Below, in pieces: positions 36,044 to 44,619 of a DNA stretch of 64,000 bases. The position numbers were made by a program, and so were the translations under genes. A model generated the notes under the pieces. It had not been told where the DNA came from. It was given only the letters and a program-made list of their open reading frames with translations, and ran no database searches. Origin of the DNA: JBBIRW01 sp037441565 (lineage in GTDB: Bacteria > Desulfobacterota > JBBIRW01); NCBI GenBank assembly GCA_037441565.1, contig JBBIRW010000004.1, forward strand, positions 1 through 64,000. Reading direction: 5' to 3'. The first letter of the stretch is position 1; every line of letters begins with the position of its first letter.

Positions 36044-37261
36044 ATGGATATAAGGGAAGAGCTGGAGATTATTAAAAGGGGGGCTGTGGAGATAATAACA
36101 GAAAGGGAGCTTAAAGAGAAACTGGAGAGATCGAGAAGGACGGGAAGGCCCTTAAGGATTAAGGCTGGTTTTGATCCAACTGCTCCGGATATCCACCTGG
36201 GACATACGGTTCTTATTCAGAAGATGAAGCAATTTCAGGATTTAGGTCATGAAGTTTATTTCTTAATAGGTGATTTTACTGGAATGATAGGTGATCCCTC
36301 TGGAAGAAACGAGATGAGATCTCCACTAACAAGGGATGAGGTCCTTGCAAATGCAAAAACATACAGGGAGCAGATATTCAAAATCCTTGATCCGGAAAAG
36401 ACAAGGGTTGTTTTCAACAGCGAGTGGATGAACTTAATGTCAGCTGCTCAACTTATTGAGCTTGCAGGGAAATACACGGTTGCACGGATGCTTGAAAGGG
36501 ATGATTTTCATAAGAGATTTATTGGACATTATCCGATAGGAATACACGAATTCCTTTACCCATTAATTCAGGGATATGACTCTGTTGCGCTTAATGCGGA
36601 TGTTGAGCTTGGTGGGACAGATCAGAAATTTAACCTTATTGTTGGCAGGGAACTTCAGAAGGAATTCGGGCAGGAGCCGCAGGTTATAATAACGATGCCT
36701 CTTCTTGAAGGGATCGATGGTGTTCAAAAGATGAGCAAGAGCCTTGGTAACTATATAGGGATTAATGAACCGCCGAAGGAAATATATGGAAAGATTATGT
36801 CGATTTCTGATGATCTTATGTGGCGGTATTATGAACTTTTAAGCTCCTTGACGATGGATGAGATACGAAGGATGAAGAATCAGGCAGAGAGCGGAGAGGT
36901 CAATCCGAAGGAATTTAAGAAAAGGCTCGCCTTTGAGATAGTGGAGAGATTTCACGGATATGAGGCATCCTGTTATGCACAGAGACTTTTTGAGGAGCAG
37001 TTTGAAAAGAGGTGTATTCCATCGGATTTAGAGAGTATGGATTACTTCACAAACTCTGAGAAGGTCAGCATCATCGATCTTCTTGTTGACTGTAAGATGG
37101 TATCATCAAAGAGTGAGGCAAGGAGATTGATAAGGCAGGGATCTGTGGTTATGGATGGGGTAAAGCTCAGTGATGAACTATCTCAAATTTCAGCAAAGGA
37201 AAGTATTATTGTCAAGGTAGGAAAGAGGAAGATTAAGCGAATAGTGTTTAAGAAAAGTTAG
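36044..37261 (+). CDS. tyrS: Tyrosyl-tRNA synthetase
   Basis: 405-residue class I synthetase starting at the ATG at 36044, preceded by AGAGGAGG; an in-frame TTG at 36017 lies inside ymdB. The HIGH-type motif is HLGHT and the KMSKS motif is KMSKS itself, with GGTDQKFNL for tyrosine binding. An S4 domain follows at ~340-400 (KMVSSKSEARRLIRQGSV). It ends just before the two tRNA genes. Confidence 0.96.
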   Translation: MDIREELEIIKRGAVEIITERELKEKLERSRRTGRPLRIKAGFDPTAPDIHLGHTVLIQKMKQFQDLGHEVYFLIGDFTGMIGDPSGRNEMRSPLTRDEVLANAKTYREQIFKILDPEKTRVVFNSEWMNLMSAAQLIELAGKYTVARMLERDDFHKRFIGHYPIGIHEFLYPLIQGYDSVALNADVELGGTDQKFNLIVGRELQKEFGQEPQVIITMPLLEGIDGVQKMSKSLGNYIGINEPPKEIYGKIMSISDDLMWRYYELLSSLTMDEIRRMKNQAESGEVNPKEFKKRLAFEIVERFHGYEASCYAQRLFEEQFEKRCIPSDLESMDYFTNSEKVSIIDLLVDCKMVSSKSEARRLIRQGSVVMDGVKLSDELSQISAKESIIVKVGKRKIKRIVFKKS

Positions 37262-37264
37262 AAA

Positions 37265-37292
37265 TTGACAAAATAGCAGACGGGTGTTAATT
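37265..37292 (+). promoter_or_regulatory. Candidate promoter of the tRNA pair
   Basis: TTGACA (37265-37270), 16 bases, then TTAATT (37287-37292). The -35 is perfect and overlaps the end of tyrS by a few bases; the -10 is poor. Its start site would be close to the first base of tRNA-Ile at 37311. Confidence 0.4.
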
Positions 37293-37310
37293 TAAAAATT
37301 TAATAAAAAT

Positions 37311-37384
<74 letters not shown>

Positions 37385-37389
37385 TATGT

Positions 37390-37465
37390 GGGGCCGTAGT
37401 TCAGGTGGGAGAACGCCTCGTTTGCACCGAGGAGGTCAGCGGTTCGAATCCGCTCGGCTCCACCA
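37390..37465 (+). tRNA. tRNA-Ala (TGC)
   Basis: A 76-base cloverleaf. Acceptor GGGGCCG/CGGCTCC with one G-T pair, D arm GTTC/GAAC, anticodon stem CCTCG/CGAGG with loop TTTGCAC (anticodon TGC), T loop TTCGAAT, discriminator A and an encoded CCA. It lies 5 bases after tRNA-Ile. Confidence 0.97.
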
Positions 37466-37587
37466 GATATTTCATTAAATTTTCAAAAAATTTCTGCCAG
37501 AGTATTACTTATCCAGAATATTCATACTTTACAAACTATCCACATTCATATATTTTTTAATTGTGATTCTGCTAAGGAGGGCGCTAA

Positions 37588-38343
37588 ATGTCAGGTCATT
37601 CGAAATGGAGTCAGATAAGACATAAAAAATCCAGGGAGGATGCAAGAAGAGGCAAAATCTTTACGAAGCTCATAAGGGAGATTATAGTTGCGGCGAGGAT
37701 GGGTGGTGGAAATCCTGAGTCTAACGCCCGTCTTCGCGCTGCGATAGCTGCGGCAAAGGCTGTTAATATGCCCAAGGAGAATATAGAAAGGGCAATAAAA
37801 AAGGGAACGGGTGAGCTTGAGGGAGAGACACTGGAGGAGTATGTATTTGAGGGATACGGGCCTGGTGGCGTTGCTGTAATGGTAAGAGGGACAACAGACA
37901 ACAGGAATAGAACTATTGCTGAGATAAGAAAGATCTTTTCAAAGCATGGTGGTAGTCCTGGAGAAACAGGTTGTGTTTCCTGGTTATTTGAGAGGAAGGG
38001 GGTTTTTGTATTCAACAAGAAGGATGTGGACGAAGAGAAGCTACTGGAGAAGACACTTGAATTTGGCGCCGAGGATATAAAAGAACTGGAGGAGGATGGG
38101 ACATTTGAGGTTTATACTGATCCGTTGAAATTTGAGGAGATTAAGAAAAAATTTGAAGAGGAAGGGATTAAATTCACTTTTTGTGAGATATCGATGATTC
38201 CACAAACAACAGTAAGACTCGAAGGAAAAGAGGCCGAGCAGATGCTAAAATTAATGAATGCACTTGAGGAGTGTGATGATATTCAGGATGTATATGCAAA
38301 CTTCAATATTGCAAGTGATGTTATAGAAGCAATGGCAAGCTAA
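37588..38343 (+). CDS. yebC: YebC/PmpR-family protein (TACO1 family)
   Basis: 251 residues opening with SGHSKWSQIRHKKSREDARRG, the signature of YebC. GNPESNARLRAAIAAAKAVNMPKENIERAIKKG follows. Members have been described as transcription regulators and, more recently, as ribosome factors for proline-rich stretches. AAGGAGGG precedes the ATG. It commonly sits next to ruvCAB, as here. Confidence 0.96.
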   Translation: MSGHSKWSQIRHKKSREDARRGKIFTKLIREIIVAARMGGGNPESNARLRAAIAAAKAVNMPKENIERAIKKGTGELEGETLEEYVFEGYGPGGVAVMVRGTTDNRNRTIAEIRKIFSKHGGSPGETGCVSWLFERKGVFVFNKKDVDEEKLLEKTLEFGAEDIKELEEDGTFEVYTDPLKFEEIKKKFEEEGIKFTFCEISMIPQTTVRLEGKEAEQMLKLMNALEECDDIQDVYANFNIASDVIEAMAS

Positions 38344-38356
38344 GGAGGGGTGGAGA

Positions 38357-38899
38357 ATTAAGGGTAAGAAAGAATGCGGGACAGCGGTTCGGATACTTGG
38401 TGTTGATCCTGGTATAAGAAAGATCGGATACGGTATCATTGATTTGAGGGAAGAAAAAATACAGGCTGTTGTGTTTGGGAGTTTATCATTGAGTTTAAAG
38501 GCCTCCTTCCCTGACAAACTTAAAATATTGCATGATCAGCTTTCTAAAATAATATCCAACTACAAGGCTAACACTCTTGCCATTGAAACTCTCTTCTATT
38601 CAAAGAATGTAAGTACATCAATAAAATTATCCCATGCACGTGGTGTCATTATAATCACTGCCCTGAACAGTGGAATGAATGTTGTGGAATATACACCGAT
38701 GGAGATAAAAAATACAATTACAGGAAGCGGCATGGCATCAAAAGATCAGGTGATGAAGATGGTTGTCCATCTGCTTGGAATAAGGAGGGAGCTTTCTGCT
38801 GACACATCAGATGCCCTTGCCATTGCACTTTGCCATGCATATAGAATTTCATCCTGGAAGGGATATGATCGGGGAAATAAAGGGAAAGCTCAGCTATAA
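38357..38899 (+). CDS. ruvC: Holliday junction resolvase RuvC, apparent ATT start
   Basis: 180 residues if initiated at ATT 38357; E. coli RuvC has 173. The catalytic acids are all present: Asp in ILGVDPG near residue 17, Glu in IETLFYSKN, and the late acids in DTSDALAIALCH. The first ATG/GTG/TTG in this frame is a TTG at 38444, which would delete the first catalytic Asp. AAGGAGG at 38342-38348 stands 8 bases before the ATT, an ideal spacing, and no stop codon intervenes. An ATG at 38374 is in another frame and reaches a stop after 10 codons. It overlaps ruvA. Confidence 0.85.
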   Translation: MKGKKECGTAVRILGVDPGIRKIGYGIIDLREEKIQAVVFGSLSLSLKASFPDKLKILHDQLSKIISNYKANTLAIETLFYSKNVSTSIKLSHARGVIIITALNSGMNVVEYTPMEIKNTITGSGMASKDQVMKMVVHLLGIRRELSADTSDALAIALCHAYRISSWKGYDRGNKGKAQL

Positions 38900-39461
38900 A
38901 TCATTTGAGTATCTCATTGTGAATGTAAATGGGGTTGGGTACAAGATTTTTGTTCCATTATCAGTTTTTTCAAGATTACCTGAATTAAATGAAACTGTAC
39001 ATATCAAGGTGCATACGGTATTGAAGCCGGAAACCATCGAGCTCTATGGATTTCTCACAGATGATGAACTAAGGACATTTCAACTCCTTATAAACATAAA
39101 CGGGATTGGCCCCAGACTGGCGAGAAATATCCTCTCAGGAATTCCTGTTCAGGAACTCCTCTCTGCGGTAAGTAAGGGGGATGTGAAGAGGATAAAATCC
39201 ATACCCGGTGTTGGTTCAAAAATTGCACAGAGGATTGTTATTGAGCTCAGGGATAAAGCTGCAAAGTTTTTAGGCACGGATCAGAGTGAGAAAAAGGTTG
39301 GGGATCAGCAACTTAGGGAAGAGGTTATATCAGCACTGGTAAATCTCGGTTATAAAAAGAAAGAGGCACTTGATGCCTTTGAGAAGGCAAGAAAGGATGA
39401 AATGCGCATTGAAGAGATAATCAAGGATTGTCTGAAAATAATTGCATCAAAGAGGTCATAA
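38865..39461 (+). CDS. ruvA: Holliday junction branch-migration protein RuvA
   Basis: 198 residues from the ATG at 38865 (GGAAGGG just upstream), overlapping ruvC by 35 bases. OB-fold start MIGEIKGKLSYKS...VNVNGVGYKIFVP, two helix-hairpin-helix motifs (INGIGPRLARNILSG and IPGVGSKIAQRIVIEL) and a C-terminal RuvB-binding domain (~150-198). The tetramer binds the junction and loads RuvB. Confidence 0.95.
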   Translation: MIGEIKGKLSYKSFEYLIVNVNGVGYKIFVPLSVFSRLPELNETVHIKVHTVLKPETIELYGFLTDDELRTFQLLININGIGPRLARNILSGIPVQELLSAVSKGDVKRIKSIPGVGSKIAQRIVIELRDKAAKFLGTDQSEKKVGDQQLREEVISALVNLGYKKKEALDAFEKARKDEMRIEEIIKDCLKIIASKRS

Positions 39462-39463
39462 AT

Positions 39464-40486
39464 ATGGATGAAAGGAAATTTTCCCCTCTTCCAATTTCAG
39501 ATGAATTAATATACGAAATCAGTCTAAGACCAAGGTTTCTTAATGAATATGTGGGGCAAGAGAGGATAAAGCAAAATCTGAGAATTTATATTGAGGCTGC
39601 AAAGAGAAGGGCTGAACCCCTCGATCACGTGCTTTTATATGGCCCACCAGGGCTTGGAAAGACAACCCTTGCATATATCATTTCCAATGAACTTGGCGTA
39701 AACATCAAGGCCACATCCGGACCAGCTATTGAAAGACCCGGGGATCTTGCTGCAATCCTCACTAATCTGGAGGAAAGGGATGTCCTTTTCATTGATGAGA
39801 TTCATAGACTGAGCAGGATTATAGAAGAAAAGTTATACCCTGCGATGGAGGAGTTCAAGCTTGATATAATAATAGGGCAGGGTCCTTATGCAAGAACGGT
39901 GAGGCTTGACCTTCCAAAGTTTACCCTGATAGGTGCTACCACAAGGACAGGCATGATAACCTCTCCATTAAGGGATCGCTTCGGTGTGCATATGGGACTT
40001 GAGTTCTACTCTGATGAAGAGCTTGTTCAAATACTCCTGAGATCAGCCAGGATCCTTAAGATTGAAATCGACATTAAAGGTGCAGAGGAGATTGCCAGGA
40101 GGGCAAGGGGAACACCGAGGATTGCGAATAGACTGCTCCGAAGGGTAAGGGATTTTGCACAGATTATGGGGGATGGTATCATCACACCCCCAATTGCAGT
40201 TCGTGCCCTCGAAATGATGGAGGTTGACCCTGCAGGTCTTGATGTAACGGACAGGAAAATACTTCTTACAATAATAGAAAAATTTGATGGAGGACCAGTT
40301 GGTCTTGAGACCATTGCTACTGCACTGAATGAGGATAAGGAGACTATCGAGGATGTTTATGAGCCTTATCTGATCAGAGGTGGGTATCTCAAAAGGACCC
40401 AGAGGGGAAGGGTTGCGACGCATCTTGCATATGAGCATTTGAAAATATCTTATAATAAAAAGCAGGGAACCCTCTTTGGAGGTTGA
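39464..40486 (+). CDS. ruvB: Holliday junction helicase RuvB
   Basis: 340-residue AAA+ motor from the ATG at 39464. RPRFLNEYVGQERIKQNL, Walker A YGPPGLGKTTLA, Walker B LFIDEIHRL, GQGPYARTVRLDLPKFTLIGAT and a C-terminal winged helix. It starts 2 bases after the ruvA stop. Confidence 0.97.
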   Translation: MDERKFSPLPISDELIYEISLRPRFLNEYVGQERIKQNLRIYIEAAKRRAEPLDHVLLYGPPGLGKTTLAYIISNELGVNIKATSGPAIERPGDLAAILTNLEERDVLFIDEIHRLSRIIEEKLYPAMEEFKLDIIIGQGPYARTVRLDLPKFTLIGATTRTGMITSPLRDRFGVHMGLEFYSDEELVQILLRSARILKIEIDIKGAEEIARRARGTPRIANRLLRRVRDFAQIMGDGIITPPIAVRALEMMEVDPAGLDVTDRKILLTIIEKFDGGPVGLETIATALNEDKETIEDVYEPYLIRGGYLKRTQRGRVATHLAYEHLKISYNKKQGTLFGG

Positions 40487-40491
40487 AAAGT

Positions 40492-40707
40492 ATGCTCCCG
40501 AATTTTGGCAAATTATTAATCTTATTTGGATCTATCATGATAATATTTGGAGCTATCCTCCTTCTGGGTGACAGGATTCCATATATCGGAAGACTTCCAG
40601 GGGATATTTATATAAGAAAGGGAAGCTTCTCCTTCTACTTTCCATTAATGACCTGCATCATATTGAGCATAATACTTTCACTCATTCTTACAATAATAAG
40701 GAGATAG
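40492..40707 (+). CDS. DUF2905 small membrane protein
   Basis: 71 residues from the ATG at 40492 (GGAGG nine bases upstream, at the end of ruvB). Two hydrophobic helices (~5-26 and ~45-68) flank RIPYIGRLPGDIYIRKGSFSFYFP, the conserved core of DUF2905. The function is unknown; members are commonly found near ruv genes. Its stop codon begins a hairpin. Confidence 0.85.
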   Translation: MLPNFGKLLILFGSIMIIFGAILLLGDRIPYIGRLPGDIYIRKGSFSFYFPLMTCIILSIILSLILTIIRR

Positions 40708-40728
40708 TGTGTTTTTATGAACACACTA
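40705..40728 (+). terminator. Hairpin at the end of the ruv cluster
   Basis: TAGTGTGTT (40705-40713) and AACACACTA (40720-40728) form a perfect 9-bp stem with a 6-base loop starting at the stop codon of the DUF2905 gene. The following CCCCATTC is not T-rich, so termination would be weak or factor-dependent. Confidence 0.5.
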
Positions 40729-40817
40729 CCCCATTCATGCTATATTCTTATGGAAACAGTAAGATAAAACCAAAATCTCCCCGATTAGAAACCATCTGAA
40801 AATAAAAAGGAAATCTA

Positions 40818-40847
40818 TTGACCCTGGATGGATAAGATTGGAATAAT
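40818..40847 (+). promoter_or_regulatory. Weak candidate promoter for lpxC
   Basis: TTGACC (40818-40823), 18 bases, AATAAT (40842-40847), each one or two mismatches from consensus. It fits only if lpxC starts at 40870. The 162-base region between the DUF2905 gene and that ATG otherwise holds just the preceding hairpin. Confidence 0.3.
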
Positions 40848-40869
40848 CTTTGCATTTTATTTAAATGAT

Positions 40870-41730
40870 ATGAGCATTCATCACCAATCGACGATAAAAA
40901 GGGAAATCATCATCGAGGGTAAGGGATTGCATACGGGTAAGGATGTTTCGATGAGACTTATTCCTGCACCTCCTGATAGTGGCATAGTTTTTAAAAGAAC
41001 AAGGGATAGGAATTCTTATATCATTGAAGCAAACTGGAAGAATATTTTGGGAGGACAATACGCTACCGTTATTGGAAAGGATGGCGCATCCATTTCGACT
41101 GTTGAGCATCTCCTTGCAACCCTCCATGGCCTTTGCATTGATAATATTTTTGTTGAGATAGATGGTCCAGAGGTTCCTATACTGGATGGTAGTGCCGAAC
41201 CTTTTGTTCAGCTAATAAAAGCAGCTGGAGTGCGCCATTATAGGGAGAAGAGGAAGTTTATTGTGGTAAAAAAGATGTTGAGAATAAAAGAGGGTGATAG
41301 TGAGATCATGCTTTTACCTTCTGAGGAATTCAGGATCACCTATACAATAAAATTTTCGCATCAAGCCATCTCCAGTCAATCCTATTTTTACCGTCATGAG
41401 GATGGTGCGTTTGAAAGAGAGATTGCCGCAGCAAGGACCTTCGGGTTTCTGAAGGATATCGTTATGCTCCAGGCAAGGGGTCTTGCACTTGGTGGATCCC
41501 TTGATTGTGCAATTGTGATCGACGATAGGGGAGTAATCAACAGGGAGATGATGCGTTTTGACAATGAATTTGTTCGTCATAAGGTGCTTGATGCCATTGG
41601 TGATCTGGCACTTGCAGGCTACCCCATAAAGGGCCATCTGATCGCTTACAGATCTGGCCATTTACTTAATCATAAAATTATCAGAAGGCTTTTTACAACA
41701 TCAGGCGGATATACAATCACGGAGCAATAA
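40870..41730 (+). CDS. lpxC: UDP-3-O-acyl-N-acetylglucosamine deacetylase
   Basis: Zinc deacetylase that commits UDP-GlcNAc to lipid A synthesis; 286 residues. GKGLHTGKDVSMRL at the N-terminus, EHLLATLHGL with the first zinc His, LDGSAEPF, then HKVLDAIGDLALAGYPIKGH with zinc His/Asp and the catalytic SGHLLNHK. An upstream in-frame ATG at 40828 would add 14 residues; the later start fits homologue length better. It shows that the cell makes lipopolysaccharide. Confidence 0.95.
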   Translation: MSIHHQSTIKREIIIEGKGLHTGKDVSMRLIPAPPDSGIVFKRTRDRNSYIIEANWKNILGGQYATVIGKDGASISTVEHLLATLHGLCIDNIFVEIDGPEVPILDGSAEPFVQLIKAAGVRHYREKRKFIVVKKMLRIKEGDSEIMLLPSEEFRITYTIKFSHQAISSQSYFYRHEDGAFEREIAAARTFGFLKDIVMLQARGLALGGSLDCAIVIDDRGVINREMMRFDNEFVRHKVLDAIGDLALAGYPIKGHLIAYRSGHLLNHKIIRRLFTTSGGYTITEQ

Positions 41731-41819
41731 GATATAAAAAACCCTCCCGATTATAGCTTTCTTGAAAAAATAATCCCTTTAAAGTATCATCTTTAAGAAT
41801 TCAAATTTTTCAGGAATAA

Positions 41820-42395
41820 ATGAGGTTTTGTTTAAAAGGTATAATCTTCTTCTCTACTGCCCTTTTCGTTATTGTGTATAGCATTCCCCTGTCGTTTTCA
41901 GCCGATTTCACCATAAAGGATGTATTCCTGAGAAATGATGGAAATGAATTGAGGGTTTCATTCCGACTGGATGAGGGTTTTTTGGAAAGGATTGATGATA
42001 TAGTAAAATCCGGCGCAAAGGTGAACATCATCTTCTATGTAAAGATAATGAGGAAGAGAAAATTATGGATGGATGAGAATCTGTTAATGATGAAAATAAA
42101 ACACTCAATAAAGTACGATGTATTAAAGGATGAATTTCTTCTTAAATTCAGCGAGCGGAGATCTGGAGAGACTGTTGTTAAGGATGCCGCTATGGCGAAA
42201 AGGCTCATATGTGAGGTCAATAATCTCAAACTTATGTCCACTGCCTCTCTTAATGAAAGTGATAAATACTATATCATGATTAAGGGTGGACTGAACAGAT
42301 TAAGGCTTCCTTTTTATCTTGACCATCTCCTATTTATTCTGCCAGGAATATGGAACACAGAGACGCCGTGGAAAATTGTTGAGTTTAAAAAATAG
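41820..42395 (+). CDS. DUF4390 secreted/periplasmic protein
   Basis: 191 residues with a signal peptide (hydrophobic ~6-26, cleavage near FSA-D). The rest has alternating hydrophobic patterns suggesting beta strands, with VSFRLDEGFLERIDDIVKSG and LPFYLDHLLFILPGIWNTET near the end. It resembles DUF4390, a family often found directly before NtrY-type kinases, as here (18 bases). A periplasmic role for the kinase is an inference from position. Confidence 0.75.
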   Translation: MRFCLKGIIFFSTALFVIVYSIPLSFSADFTIKDVFLRNDGNELRVSFRLDEGFLERIDDIVKSGAKVNIIFYVKIMRKRKLWMDENLLMMKIKHSIKYDVLKDEFLLKFSERRSGETVVKDAAMAKRLICEVNNLKLMSTASLNESDKYYIMIKGGLNRLRLPFYLDHLLFILPGIWNTETPWKIVEFKK

Positions 42396-42413
42396 GGTAT
42401 TGACGGATTGCTT

Positions 42414-44615
42414 ATGCAAAGAATAGACACAGGAGAGAAGAGAAAAAGAAGGAGAGAGTTTATACTCATAATAACAATAATATGTCTCATATCATTTCTA
42501 ACATTATTTGAAGCGAAATATTCGGAATTCAGTGATACTGTTCCATTCGCTCATAGTCTTCTAATATATGCAATAATAAACATAAATGTCTTATTTCTTC
42601 TTTTTCTCTTTTTCCTTGTTACAAGGAATTTCATTAAACTTTTCTTTGAAAGAAAACAGAATGTGCTCGGTTCCAAGTTAAAATTGAAGCTTGTTATAGC
42701 ATTCGTAAGTCTTTCATTCCTTCCAACAGTTATTCTATTTGTTATATCATCTGGATTTATAACAAAGAGTATTGAAAGCTGGTTCAGTAAACCTGTTGAA
42801 AATTCACTTGAAGAAGCAATAAAGCTGGCAAAAACATACTATTCTGAAACACTGGATAATCTTGAGAATCAGGCGAGACTTATAAGGCAAGAGCTCGCAG
42901 GGGATAAATTTTTTATACAAGGAGCAGGAGATGAGATATCATCAAGGATTAATAGTTTAATCCAGTTTGTTGATTTTTCCGGAATGCGTATTATAACGGA
43001 AGAAAATCAATCTATAATTAATATAAAGAAAGAGGATTATGAGTCACAACCCATAGAGGAGGATAATATAAGGGATGCAATCGCAAATGGAGTATCAAGA
43101 CAGATAATTCCATATGGCAATGTTGAGTTAATGAGGATTGTGATTCCTTTTGAAAATAATAACCTTAAATATTTTTTGATTTTTGAAAAGAAAATAGATA
43201 AAAACCTCGTTAAGAAATTAAGTTCTGTTGCAAAAAATTATGAGGAATATAAACAGACCAAGATTTTAAAACAACCAATTAAGATGGGATATAAAATAAT
43301 CTTATTAACAACAGCTCTACTTATAGTGCTTGTTTCAAGCTGGTTTGGTTTTTATCTGGCTAAAACTATAACAGTTCCGATTCAAAAGCTTGCAGAAGCT
43401 ACGATTAAAGTAGCAGATGGTGATCTGAATTCTAAGATCCAGAAGGAGACCGATGATGAGATCGGGATTCTTGTTGATTCATTCAATAAAATGACCGATG
43501 ATCTGAGGGTAAAGAGGGAAGGTTTGGAAAAGGCAAATCTTCTGTTAAGAAGGATAAATGAGGAACTTGATCAAAGAAGGAAATACATGGAAATCATACT
43601 TAATAATGCCGCAACAGGAGTTGTGGCTGTTGATAGTGAAGGTAGAATTACAATAATTAATAAAGCGGCGGAGGGAATCCTTGATATAAATGCTGAAAGG
43701 ATTATGTCCAAAAATTACAGGGATGTTCTTGAGCGAAGATACATAGATTTAATAGATGAAATTATAAGAGAAATGCAATCATCGGGACAGGAAAGCATGG
43801 AAAAGCAGATCAAGGTAATTATAAAAAACAAAGTGGTTATTCTTATGCTTCATGTGAGTATATTAAAAGATGAAGCTGGAAGATATATGGGAATGGTTGG
43901 CGTCTTTGATGATATGACAAAATTAATAAAGGCTCAGAGAATGGCTGCATGGAGAGAAGTTGCACGTAGGATGGCTCATGAGATAAAAAATCCATTAACA
44001 CCAATTAAACTTTCAGCACAGAGGTTAAGCAAGAAATTTGGTGAAAAGATTCATGAAGAGGGTGCAGTTTTTCATGAATGCATAGATACAATAATAAAAC
44101 AGGTTGATGAATTGAAGAATCTTGTTGATGAATTTTCACAATTTGCCAGGATGCCTGCGATAAATCCTAAACCAAATGATATTAACGAAATCATAAGAGA
44201 GGCTATCCTTCTTTATAGTGAAGCCCACAAACATATAAGATTTGAATTTTATCCTTCAACCGATATACCAGTATTTGAAGTTGACAGGGATCAGATAAAA
44301 AGGGCTGTTATAAATCTTCTGGATAATGCGGTTGAGGCAGTTGAGATTAATGGGAGAATAGTGGTATCCACACACTATGAGATAGATTCAAAAATAGCAA
44401 GAATTGAAATTGCTGATAATGGATGTGGAATTCCTGATGAAGATAAACTCAGGCTTTTCGAACCTTATTTTTCAAAGAAGAAACATGGAACTGGACTGGG
44501 GCTTGCAATTGTGAATACAATAATCTCTGACCATAATGGTTATATAAGGGTTTGTGATAATATTCCGAAGGGAACAAGGTTTATAATAGAACTGCCGATA
44601 AAAAACGAGGGATAA
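42414..44615 (+). CDS. NtrY-like sensor histidine kinase
   Basis: 733-residue membrane kinase. Membrane helices near 15-35, 45-70 and 90-115, then a periplasmic domain to ~290, another helix (~295-320), a HAMP domain (~320-370), PAS (~395-490), HisKA with AHEIKNPLTPIKLSA (His near 522) and HATPase with NLLDNAVEA, DNGCGIP and GTGLGLAI. In many bacteria NtrY/NtrX control nitrogen, redox and envelope genes. The ATG at 42414 is preferred over a TTG six bases earlier. It is followed after 4 bases by its partner regulator. Confidence 0.9.
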   Translation: MQRIDTGEKRKRRREFILIITIICLISFLTLFEAKYSEFSDTVPFAHSLLIYAIININVLFLLFLFFLVTRNFIKLFFERKQNVLGSKLKLKLVIAFVSLSFLPTVILFVISSGFITKSIESWFSKPVENSLEEAIKLAKTYYSETLDNLENQARLIRQELAGDKFFIQGAGDEISSRINSLIQFVDFSGMRIITEENQSIINIKKEDYESQPIEEDNIRDAIANGVSRQIIPYGNVELMRIVIPFENNNLKYFLIFEKKIDKNLVKKLSSVAKNYEEYKQTKILKQPIKMGYKIILLTTALLIVLVSSWFGFYLAKTITVPIQKLAEATIKVADGDLNSKIQKETDDEIGILVDSFNKMTDDLRVKREGLEKANLLLRRINEELDQRRKYMEIILNNAATGVVAVDSEGRITIINKAAEGILDINAERIMSKNYRDVLERRYIDLIDEIIREMQSSGQESMEKQIKVIIKNKVVILMLHVSILKDEAGRYMGMVGVFDDMTKLIKAQRMAAWREVARRMAHEIKNPLTPIKLSAQRLSKKFGEKIHEEGAVFHECIDTIIKQVDELKNLVDEFSQFARMPAINPKPNDINEIIREAILLYSEAHKHIRFEFYPSTDIPVFEVDRDQIKRAVINLLDNAVEAVEINGRIVVSTHYEIDSKIARIEIADNGCGIPDEDKLRLFEPYFSKKKHGTGLGLAIVNTIISDHNGYIRVCDNIPKGTRFIIELPIKNEG

Positions 44616-44619
44616 AGAT

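Noticed and set aside
37466..37587. AAATTTT/AAAATTT repeat after tRNA-Ala as a terminator
   Set aside because: The stem is short and only A/T, with no following T-run; chance is likely in this AT-rich gap.
38444..38899. A short ruvC starting at TTG 38444
   Set aside because: It would remove the ILGVDPG segment with the first catalytic Asp, which is encoded in frame just upstream.
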